Positions 6,997 to 15,521 of a stretch of 18,888 bases of DNA are shown here, one piece after another. The stretch spans positions 1 to 18,888 of the forward strand of contig JBBSGC010000026.1 of the NCBI GenBank assembly GCA_038254525.1. Direction: 5' to 3'. A program made the translations under genes and the position numbers. The notes beneath the pieces are model-generated. The model saw only the letters and a list, made by a program, of their open reading frames with translations, ran no database searches and was not told where the DNA came from. Numbering within the stretch: the first letter of the stretch is position 1; each line of letters opens with the position of its first letter. This DNA is from JBBSGC01 sp038254525. Lineage in GTDB: Bacteria > Actinomycetota > Actinomycetes > Propionibacteriales > Nocardioidaceae.

Positions 6997-7635
6997 ATGT
7001 GGTTGGACCACGTCTCCTACGCGGCCGGTCCCGACGGGCTCGACGGCACCTCCTTTCGAATCGCCTCGGCGCTCGGCGAGGAGCTCAGCGACGGCGGGGT
7101 GCACCCGCGTTTCGGCACCCGCAACCGCATCCTCCCCCTGGCGAGCGGCCGCTACCTGGAGGTGGTCTCGGTGCTCGACCATCCGGCGTCGGACAAGGCG
7201 CCCTTCGGCCAGGCGGTGCGTGCCTGCTCCGACAACGGCGGCGGCTGGCTGGGCTGGGTCGTCGCCACCGATGACATCGCTCCGCTCGAGACCCGGCTGG
7301 GCCGCCCGGCGGTGCCAGGTAACCGGCACCGCCCGGACGGCTTCGACCTGCGCTGGAAACAGCTGGGGGTGGAGGGCCTGCAGGCCGACCCACAGCTGCC
7401 GTTCGTTGTCGAGTGGGACGTCGGTGCGGCCGACCACCCGTCGGCTGGCGCCAGCGGTGCCGTGGACCTGGTCGCCCTGGAGATCGCCGGTGACCCCGAG
7501 CGGGTGCGCGAGTGGCTGGGCCCCGGTGCGCTGGCTGCGCTCGACGACGTCACCGTTCACTGGGTCCTCCCGCAGCAGTCCCCGGGCGTCGTCGCCGCCC
7601 ACTTCACGACCGCGTACGGCAACGTCCGGATCTGA
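6997..7635 (+). CDS. VOC/glyoxalase-like domain protein
   Basis: This 212-residue protein begins MWLDHVSYAAGPDGL, matching the usual opening of the glyoxalase_3-like (VOC superfamily) family, in which an N-terminal LDHV(S/V) strand supplies a metal-ligand His. It continues with FGTRNRILPLASGRYLEVV and ends with a second betaalphabetabetabeta-type unit (VDLVALEIAGDPERVREWLG). I chose the ATG at 6997 over the one at 6988 because AACAAT lies exactly 7 bases before it, as in neighbouring leaderless genes, and because the family begins with this Met. VOC proteins include isomerases, dioxygenases and resistance proteins; the substrate here is unknown. It lies 44 bases after the Cys-rich gene and 60 before radA. 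Confidence 0.85.
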   Translation: MWLDHVSYAAGPDGLDGTSFRIASALGEELSDGGVHPRFGTRNRILPLASGRYLEVVSVLDHPASDKAPFGQAVRACSDNGGGWLGWVVATDDIAPLETRLGRPAVPGNRHRPDGFDLRWKQLGVEGLQADPQLPFVVEWDVGAADHPSAGASGAVDLVALEIAGDPERVREWLGPGALAALDDVTVHWVLPQQSPGVVAAHFTTAYGNVRI

Positions 7636-7682
7636 GCCGCTGCTCGTGCGGTCGCCGGCGCGCGACTGTCCGCCCGGTCGCC

Positions 7683-7688
7683 TACGGT
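7683..7688 (+). promoter_or_regulatory. -10 element of a leaderless radA transcript
   Basis: TACGGT lies exactly 7 bases before the radA ATG at 7696, and there is no Shine-Dalgarno sequence in between. This is the same spacing as upstream of 6194, 6997, 11259 and 17048. No good -35 is seen at 17-18 bases. Confidence 0.45.
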
Positions 7689-7695
7689 TCACCGC

Positions 7696-9087
7696 ATGAG
7701 CAAGCCCTCGACCGGTTCGGCCCGCAAGCCGCGCCCCTCCTTTCGGTGCTCCGAGTGCGGCTGGGAAGGCCCGAAATGGGTGGGACGCTGCGCTGAGTGC
7801 CAGGCGTGGGGCAGCGTCGCGGAGACCGGGGCGGCCACGCCGGGACGCACCGTCGCAGGACCGGTGAGCAGCCCCGCACGTGCGATGCCTCAGGTGCCGG
7901 TGCAGGAGTCGACCTCGACCAGCTCGGGGGTCGGCGAGCTCGACCGGGTTCTCGGCGGAGGGGTGGTGGCCGGAGCGGTCGTGCTGCTGGCTGGCGAGCC
8001 GGGCGTCGGCAAGTCGACGCTGCTTCTCGAGGTGGCCGCGGCCTGGGCACGCTCGGGCAAGACCACGCTTTATGTCTCCGGCGAGGAGTCAGCCGCCCAA
8101 GTCCGGCTCCGGGCGGATCGCACCGGCGCCGTCGAGCCCTCGCTGCTGCTGGCCTGCGAGACCGATCTCGCTGCGGTGCTGACCCACGTCGCCGACGTCA
8201 GGCCCTCGCTGCTGGTGGTCGACTCCGTGCAGGCGATCAGCTCGGCCGACGTGGAGGGAGTACCTGGCGGTGTGACCCAGGTGCGGGAGGTGGCCGCCAC
8301 GCTGGCGCAGATCGCCAAGCGGACCGGCATCGCCACGATCTTGGTTGGCCACGTGACGAAGGACGGTGCAATCGCCGGACCTCGGTCGCTGGAACACCTG
8401 GTCGATGTGGTGCTCGCCTTCGACGGCGAGCGCAGCTCGCGCTTGCGTCTGGTCCGCGCGGTGAAGAACCGCTACGGGCCGGTCGACGAGGTCGGGTGCT
8501 TCGACCTCTCCGAGGGTGGCATCGTCCAGGTGCCCGATCCAACCGGTCTGTTCGTCTCGCGGCACTCCAGGCCAGTGCCCGGCACCTGCGTGACCGTGAC
8601 GCAGGAAGGCCGCCGGCCGATGTTGGCCGAGGTGCAGGCGCTGGTGTCGTCGACGACATCGGGCACGCCCCGCCGGGTCTCGTCGGGACTGGAGTCCGCC
8701 CGGATCGCGATGCTGCTCGCCGTGTTGGACCGACGCGCGGGTGTATCCACCGGAAGCGCCGACGTATACGTCGCGACCGTCGGCGGAGCGCGGCTGTCCG
8801 ATCCGGCCACCGACCTCGCCACCGCGGTTGCGATCGCCTCCGCGGTGCACGACAAGGTGCCGCCGCACCACCTGGTCGCCATGGGAGAGGTGGGCCTCGC
8901 AGGCGAGGTGCGCCGGGTGACCTCGCTCCAGCAGCGGCTGGCCGAGGCCGCCCGCCTCGGGTTCACGCACGCGATCGTGCCGTCCGACCTGGGGCCGCAG
9001 TCGACCTGCCTGCGCCCGGTGAGTGGGATGACCGTGCTGGACGTCCCCGATGTGCATGCTGCTCTGCGGGTGCTCGGCCTGGCTTGA
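7696..9087 (+). CDS. radA: DNA repair protein RadA (Sms)
   Basis: RadA is a RecA-related, DnaB-like helicase that extends heteroduplex during recombinational repair. The 463-residue length is normal. The N-terminal zinc finger is complete: Cys18, Cys21, Cys32 and Cys35 in FRCSECGWEGPKWVGRCAEC. Walker A is GEPGVGKST at 100-108, Walker B LLVVDSVQAI, and the family-specific motif appears as KNRYG (KNRFG in E. coli). The C-terminal Lon-protease-like domain ends VLDVPDVHAALRVLGLA and includes DPATDLATAVAIAS. It lies upstream of disA on the same strand, as in M. tuberculosis and Bacillus; in Bacillus RadA and DisA act together. The 279-base gap and separate -10 elements suggest disA also has its own promoter. 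Confidence 0.97.
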   Translation: MSKPSTGSARKPRPSFRCSECGWEGPKWVGRCAECQAWGSVAETGAATPGRTVAGPVSSPARAMPQVPVQESTSTSSGVGELDRVLGGGVVAGAVVLLAGEPGVGKSTLLLEVAAAWARSGKTTLYVSGEESAAQVRLRADRTGAVEPSLLLACETDLAAVLTHVADVRPSLLVVDSVQAISSADVEGVPGGVTQVREVAATLAQIAKRTGIATILVGHVTKDGAIAGPRSLEHLVDVVLAFDGERSSRLRLVRAVKNRYGPVDEVGCFDLSEGGIVQVPDPTGLFVSRHSRPVPGTCVTVTQEGRRPMLAEVQALVSSTTSGTPRRVSSGLESARIAMLLAVLDRRAGVSTGSADVYVATVGGARLSDPATDLATAVAIASAVHDKVPPHHLVAMGEVGLAGEVRRVTSLQQRLAEAARLGFTHAIVPSDLGPQSTCLRPVSGMTVLDVPDVHAALRVLGLA

Positions 9088-9218
9088 GCCTGGGCCGACC
9101 GCGAGCACACTCGGTGTACGTGCGCGTACTCACTGTGCGTACGTGCTCGACGGCCCGCATCCCGTCGCTTACCCATACGAGGGATGCTCCTCTCGGCGGC
9201 ACCGGCAAGGTAAGCACC

Positions 9219-9244
9219 CCTTCACCACGGTGCCGTGGTGGAGG
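9219..9244. repeat. 12-bp inverted repeat upstream of disA
   Basis: The core CACCACGG-TG-CCGTGGTG (9223-9240) is a perfect 8+2+8 palindrome. With one G-T wobble the pairing extends to 12 base pairs (9219-9230 with 9233-9244). The two-base centre is too short for an ideal RNA loop, so it is more like a protein-binding site than a terminator, and no T-run follows. It lies about 60 bases before the disA -10. Confidence 0.5.
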
Positions 9245-9304
9245 CGGGGCGCAGGTGCCGTTGGGGCCGGGCCGGCGCGGACGACCCGATGGCGGGTGTG
9301 GACC

Positions 9305-9310
9305 TAGACT
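9305..9310 (+). promoter_or_regulatory. Candidate disA -10 element
   Basis: TAGACT fits TANNNT and would give an mRNA leader of about 50 bases, consistent with disA having a recognisable ribosome binding site (GGGGAG just before its GTG). No sigma-A -35 is seen at the right distance, so the assignment is tentative. Confidence 0.4.
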
Positions 9311-9366
9311 GAGCGGCACATCAACGACACGGCCCGTCCACACGGCCGCGTGACCCGGGGAGCTCC

Positions 9367-10464
9367 GTGGCCGCCAGTCCAACTGCCAACGAGCGCAGTG
9401 TTGTCGACGCGCGCATGCGGGCGACGCTGGCCGGCGTTGCCCCCGGGACGATGCTTCGCGAGGGGCTCGAGCGCATCCTTCGTGGCCGAACCGGCGCGCT
9501 GATCGTGTTGGGGCAGGACCGCACGGTGGAGGCCGTCTCCACGGGCGGTTTCATCCTCGACGTGCCGTTCAGCGCGACCGGACTGCGTGAGCTGGCGAAG
9601 ATGGACGGCGCGATCATCCTCGACAAGGACGCGAACCGGATCCTGCGCGCAGCGGTGCATTTGATGCCCGATCCCGCGATCGAGACCGCCGAGTCGGGAA
9701 CGCGGCACCGCACCGCAGACCGCGTGGCCCGCCAGACCCGGGTGCCGGTGATCTCGGTCTCGCAGTCGATGTCGATAGTGGCCCTCTACGTAGGCGACCA
9801 GCGCCGGGTGCTCGAGGACACACCGTCGATCCTCGGCCGGGCCAACCAGGCGTTGGCGACGCTGGAGCGCTACAAGAGCCGCCTGGACGAGGTCGCCGGG
9901 TCCCTGTCTGCGCTTGAGATAGAGGACCTGGTCACGGTCCGAGATGTCGCCGCCGTGGTGCAGCGGCTGGAGATGGTGACCCGGATCGCGGTCGAGATCG
10001 AGGAGTACGTGCTCGAGCTCGGCGCCGACGGCCGGCTGCTCAACCTGCAGCTCGACGAGCTTTTCTCCGGCGTCGATGTGGACCGCGACCTGGTCGTGCG
10101 CGACTACACCCCGGCAGCCAAGGGAGCGCCCGACCCCGACGAGGTGCTGGCGGCGCTCTCGTCACTCGGCTCCGAGGAGCTCGTCGACGTCAGCAACGTG
10201 TCGAGATCGCTCGCTCTCGGTGGCGCCGAGTCGCTCGATGCCGCCCTAACCCCGCGCGGTTACCGGCTGCTCACCAAGGTGCCGCGCTTGCCCGGCGCCG
10301 TCATCGACCGGCTCGTCGACCACTTCGGCAGCTTGCAGAAGCTGCTGGCGGCCACGATCGAGGACCTGCAGGCCGTTGACGGCGTGGGCGAGCTACGAGC
10401 CCGCAGCGTGCGCGAGGGACTGTCGCGGCTCGCCGAGTCGAGCATCCTCGAACGCTACGTGTGA
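9367..10464 (+). CDS. disA: DNA integrity scanning diadenylate cyclase DisA
   Basis: DisA condenses two ATP to the second messenger c-di-AMP and scans DNA for branched structures, which inhibit the cyclase. The 365-residue length is usual. The DAC domain shows DGA at residues 80-82 (KMDGAIILD) and RHR at 113-115 (SGTRHRTADR), the nucleotide-binding motifs of the family. A helical linker follows (ALEIEDLVTVRDVAAVVQRL), and the C-terminal helix-hairpin-helix DNA-binding region includes IEDLQAVDGVGELRARSV. The start is a GTG at 9367 with GGGGAG upstream. It lies downstream of radA and ends 18 bases from the convergent gene at 10483. Diadenylate cyclase activity is confidently inferred from the intact motifs. 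Confidence 0.97.
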   Translation: MAASPTANERSVVDARMRATLAGVAPGTMLREGLERILRGRTGALIVLGQDRTVEAVSTGGFILDVPFSATGLRELAKMDGAIILDKDANRILRAAVHLMPDPAIETAESGTRHRTADRVARQTRVPVISVSQSMSIVALYVGDQRRVLEDTPSILGRANQALATLERYKSRLDEVAGSLSALEIEDLVTVRDVAAVVQRLEMVTRIAVEIEEYVLELGADGRLLNLQLDELFSGVDVDRDLVVRDYTPAAKGAPDPDEVLAALSSLGSEELVDVSNVSRSLALGGAESLDAALTPRGYRLLTKVPRLPGAVIDRLVDHFGSLQKLLAATIEDLQAVDGVGELRARSVREGLSRLAESSILERYV

Positions 10465-10482
10465 CATAGGCCGGCGAGGGCT

Positions 10483-11259
10483 TCATGGCCGCGGGCCGTC
10501 CGTGGCGCCGGACGACGCCGCGTGCGGACTCTTGGCTCCGCTGCTCGCGTTGGGGTCGAGGAGCTCCAGCGACGTACTCGTCGGCTCACCGGTGAGCACC
10601 GCCGTCTGCAGCAGGTAGCGCCCGGGACCGGCCGGCGACGCGTCGGTGGCGCAGCTGTTGGCCGTCCTCAGGCCCGACCACACGACGTCGAGCCCGGCCT
10701 GCCAGTGCGGTCGCAGCACGACGCTGCGCTGAGGCACGGCGTCGGGACAGTGCGTGGAGCTCCACACCGCACTGCCGTCGCTGGTGGTGACCGAGATCAG
10801 GAGGTGGTCGGCATCCACGGGAAGCGTGCACGCCCTCGACCCCTTGGTCGACAGCTGAAGGTGGACAGTCACCGACTGACCGGTGTACGAGGGCGGGGTG
10901 ACCGACGGGTGCACCCCGACCGTGGTTAGGTCACAGCGGCCGCTCGGCGCCTCGAGCCGCGTCCGTACGCTCCGTACCCGGCTCGACCGGGTCGTCGTGC
11001 TCTGGTGGCCATGGTGCTTCTGGGACTGCGCCGGCGGCCCGGTCGAGGTCGGGGTCGAGATCGGGGTGGAGGCGGGCGTACCTGGCGGCACGGTTGCACC
11101 GATCGGTGAGGCGCCGTTGTCGACCGGGCTGGAGCCGCCTCCGGCCGCGCACCTCGACAGTCCCCACAGCACCAGAAGTGTCAGGGCGAGCAGCAACAGC
11201 CGCCGAGTCCAGTAGACCCGCGGCGGAAGGGGGCCCGAGGGGCGGGCGACCGTGCTCAT
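10483..11259 (-). CDS. Membrane-anchored secreted protein of unknown function (Rv3587c-like position)
   Basis: This 258-residue protein has one N-terminal membrane helix (RRLLLLALTLLVLWGL, about residues 19-34). A Pro/Ser/Thr-rich extracellular linker follows, with PGTPASTPISTPTSTGPPAQ, to about residue 90. The C-terminal beta-rich domain has four cysteines (CDLTT, ACTLP, HCPDA, SCATD) that could form two disulfides. It resembles the DUF4232/BsuPI-like Ig-type folds, but I cannot name it securely. The SRCAAGGG sequence after the helix is not a good lipobox because Arg occupies the -1 position. The ATG at 11259 is chosen because TAGCGT lies exactly 7 bases upstream; a longer frame to 11457 has no support. 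M. tuberculosis has a similar membrane protein (Rv3587c) next to disA, as I recall. Confidence 0.8.
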   Translation of the reverse strand: MSTVARPSGPLPPRVYWTRRLLLLALTLLVLWGLSRCAAGGGSSPVDNGASPIGATVPPGTPASTPISTPTSTGPPAQSQKHHGHQSTTTRSSRVRSVRTRLEAPSGRCDLTTVGVHPSVTPPSYTGQSVTVHLQLSTKGSRACTLPVDADHLLISVTTSDGSAVWSSTHCPDAVPQRSVVLRPHWQAGLDVVWSGLRTANSCATDASPAGPGRYLLQTAVLTGEPTSTSLELLDPNASSGAKSPHAASSGATDGPRP

Positions 11260-11266
11260 CGGCTCG

Positions 11267-11272
11267 ACGCTA
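11267..11272 (-). promoter_or_regulatory. -10 element of the leaderless gene at 11259
   Basis: On the minus strand TAGCGT is followed by 7 bases and the ATG. No Shine-Dalgarno sequence is present. It lies in the 122-base divergent region shared with mutY. Confidence 0.45.
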
Positions 11273-11302
11273 ACCGCAGCCCGGACCTGGCCGGCGGAGC
11301 CA

Positions 11303-11356
11303 CACCGGTGGGGGCCACCGGCGGGCCCCACGGGCGGCCCCGAGATGCACCGGTGC
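11303..11356. repeat. Two CACCGGTG palindromes in the divergent mutY promoter region
   Basis: CACCGGTG occurs at 11303-11310 and again at 11348-11355, the second extending to the 10-bp palindrome GCACCGGTGC. They are 45 bases apart start to start. The second lies where the -35 of a leaderless mutY transcript would be. They could be a paired operator, but GC-rich DNA yields such palindromes by chance. Confidence 0.3.
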
Positions 11357-12324
11357 GGCCTCGGGTTGACAGACTGCCCAGATGGGCGAGGTTGAACAGC
11401 TGGTGCTCGGCTGGTTCCACGCCGCTGCCCGCGAGCTGCCCTGGCGCACCACACCACCCGACCCCTGGGCGGTGCTGGTCTCGGAGGTCATGCTCCAGCA
11501 GACGCCGGTCGCCCGCGTACGGCCGGTGTTCTAGGGGTGGTTGTCGCGCTGGCCGACTCCAGTCGCACTGGCCGCGGAACCCGCTGGTGCGGCGGTGCGT
11601 GCCTGGGGCCGCCTGGGCTACCCGCGTCGCGCTCTGCGTCTGCACGCGGCCGCCGGCGTGCTCGTCAACGAGCACAGCGGCCGGGTGCCCGACGACGTAG
11701 CGCTGCTGCGCGCCTTGCCGGGCGTCGGTGACTACACAGCGGCCGCCGTGGCGTCCTTCGCCTACGGCGGGCGCCACGCCGTCCTGGACACCAACGTGCG
11801 CCGGGTTCTCGCCCGCTGCTTCGAGGGCATCGCGGCGCCGGGTCCCTCGGTGCGGGTCAGCGAGCGCCGGCGAGCCATCTCGCTGCTGCCGGCGGAGCCG
11901 GCCGCGGCAGCCCGCTGGTCGGCGGCGGTGATGGAGATGGGCGCTCTGGTGTGCACTGCGGTCGCGCCCCGCTGCTCGAGCTGTCCACTCGCCGAGCGCT
12001 GCGCGTGGCGCCGCGCCGGCTGGCCGGCCAGCCAGGGGGCCACCCGACGGTCCCAGGCCTACGCGGGCACCGACCGCCAGTGTCGCGGCCGGCTGCTGGG
12101 TGCGCTTCGCGAGGCGGCGGACCCGGTGTCCGGTGTCGTGCTGGGGGCCTGCTGGGGCGAGCGCGCGCAGCGCGAACGGGCTCTCGAGGGGCTCGTCGCC
12201 GACGGTCTGGTGGTGGCCCTGGGTGGCGACCGCTACGCCCTTCCCGGACTGTCGACGTCCTCCGCCGGCCTGCTGGTCAGTGCGGAGGCAGTGGTCAGCG
12301 GGGGAGCCGTCGAGCGTGCCGGAG

Positions 12325-14823
<2,499 letters not shown>

Positions 14824-14891
14824 GAGTGCACTCTCTCCTCGCCTGGACCGAGCCGCAGCTGCCAGGCAGTCCGGGTGACCGCCGCATTCGC

Positions 14892-14897
14892 ATGCTA
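14892..14897 (-). promoter_or_regulatory. Candidate clpC -10 element
   Basis: TAGCAT on the minus strand lies about 70 bases before the clpC ATG. Just upstream are CGTTCAGGAACG (a 5+2+5 palindrome) and two GGAAC direct repeats whose starts are 10 bases apart. GGAAC recalls SigR/SigH -35 elements, but no matching GTT -10 follows at 18-19 bases, so I assign only a housekeeping -10. Confidence 0.4.
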
Positions 14898-14960
14898 GTC
14901 CGAGTTCCTACACGTTCCTGAACGGTGCGTCGCAGTGAGGTGTTCCATGCGGGAGGCTGT

Positions 14961-14975
14961 TTCGCTCACCGCGAA
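14961..14975. promoter_or_regulatory. Probable ClgR operator upstream of clpC
   Basis: TTCGC-TCACC-GCGAA is a perfect 5+5+5 inverted repeat. Read on the clpC strand it is GTTCGC-N5-GCG, which agrees with the ClgR recognition pattern I recall from Streptomyces clp and lon promoters. It lies in the lsr2-clpC gap, about 65 bases upstream of the candidate clpC -10. ClgR itself is not encoded in the window. Confidence 0.5.
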
Positions 14976-15017
14976 CGCACCGGAGGCCCGGCAGGTGGGC
15001 CGAAAGAGCAGCGCCGA

Positions 15018-15356
15018 TCAGTGTGCTGCGTCGTAGGCCTTGCGCACCTCGGAGGAGACGCGGCCGCGTTCCGGGACGTCCCAGCCGTTGGCCCGGGCCC
15101 AGCCCCGGATCTCCGCGGCCGCCGTGCCGCCAGAACGGCCGCGCCCGCGTCCGCTGCTGGCGCGCCCTGAGCGCCGAGAGCTGCCGCGCCTGCGCGCCTC
15201 GGCCAGGTAACCGGCCAAGGTCTCCCGCAGCTTTGCGGCATTCTCGCTCGACAGGTCGATCTCATAGCTGGTCCCGTCGAGACCGAACTCCACCGTCTCG
15301 GCTGCTTCACCGCCGTCGAGGTCGTCGACGAGCAGGACCTGCACCTTCTGGGCCAC
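15018..15356 (-). CDS. lsr2: Nucleoid-associated protein Lsr2
   Basis: Lsr2 is the actinobacterial H-NS analogue that bridges and silences AT-rich DNA. The 112-residue length equals that of the M. tuberculosis protein, as I recall. The N-terminal dimerisation domain reads MAQKVQVLLVDDLDGGEAAE, then TVEFGLDGTSYEIDLSSENA; the Arg/Ser-rich linker GRASSGRGRGRSGG is followed by the C-terminal DNA-binding helices IRGWARANGWDVPERGRVSSEVRKAYDAA. The RGRGR stretch and PERGRVSSEV part correspond to the AT-hook-like contact region. The GTG at 15356 is chosen because GGAGGAAT lies just upstream; the frame is open further to 15485 but without a sensible start. It sits between clpC and lysS, as expected for the order. 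Confidence 0.96.
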   Translation of the reverse strand: MAQKVQVLLVDDLDGGEAAETVEFGLDGTSYEIDLSSENAAKLRETLAGYLAEARRRGSSRRSGRASSGRGRGRSGGTAAAEIRGWARANGWDVPERGRVSSEVRKAYDAAH

Positions 15357-15387
15357 GAGGATTCCTCCAAAGAGAATGCGAGTGCGA

Positions 15388-15401
15388 CGTCGGTATCGAC
15401 G
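15388..15401. repeat. Small hairpin in the lsr2 leader
   Basis: CGTCG-GTAT-CGACG can fold as a 5-base-pair stem with a 4-base loop. It falls in the predicted lsr2 5' leader, between the -10 and the ribosome binding site. It is short, and a regulatory role is only a possibility. Confidence 0.3.
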
Positions 15402-15417
15402 CGCTTTTCCAACGGCG

Positions 15418-15447
15418 AGCCTAAAGCATCCGATGCGCTTGACGCAA
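15418..15447 (-). promoter_or_regulatory. lsr2 promoter
   Basis: On the minus strand TTGCGT (15447-15442) is followed after 18 bases by TAGGCT (15423-15418), about 60 bases before the lsr2 GTG. Inside the spacer lies GCATC-C-GATGC (15426-15436), a small palindrome that could be an operator. lsr2 has a leader and a strong ribosome binding site, unlike the leaderless genes around it. Confidence 0.5.
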
Positions 15448-15521
15448 AGACCCGGCCGCAGGCCCACGAAGATGTTCCATATCACGGTGGACCCACCTGC
15501 CGCGTGCAGCTTTGGTGGCCG

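Larger units (their letters stand above)
9088..9366. other. radA-disA intergenic region with palindromes and disA promoter
   Basis: This 279-base gap encodes no convincing protein. It contains an interleaved cluster of GTACG/CGTAC/CGTACG (9116-9120, 9125-9129, 9138-9143) flanked by a 7-base inverted pair CGAGCAC/GTGCTCG (9102-9108, 9143-9149). It also has a strong palindrome at 9219-9244, and a TAGACT -10 candidate at 9305-9310 with about 50 bases of leader before disA. I see no U-tract, so no clear radA terminator. I also see no sequence I recognise as a ydaO-type c-di-AMP riboswitch. Confidence 0.5.

Noticed and set aside
7797..9353. 518-codon plus-strand frame overlapping radA
   Set aside because: It is an Arg-rich frame-shifted shadow of radA, which has all its catalytic motifs in the correct frame.
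9088..9366. c-di-AMP (ydaO-type) riboswitch between radA and disA
   Set aside because: I could not recognise the conserved riboswitch core; the features there are DNA palindromes, and disA is the synthase rather than a typical target.
11140..11165. Lipoprotein lipobox in the protein encoded at 10483-11259
   Set aside because: The sequence before the Cys is LSR, and Arg at -1 does not fit the lipobox rule, so I describe a membrane anchor instead.
11365..11370. TTGACA as a -35 box just upstream of mutY
   Set aside because: It is only 11 bases before the ATG, so the matching -10 would fall inside the coding sequence.
14892..14930. SigR/SigH-type promoter (GGAAC) for clpC
   Set aside because: Two GGAAC repeats are present, but neither is followed at 18-19 bases by GTT.
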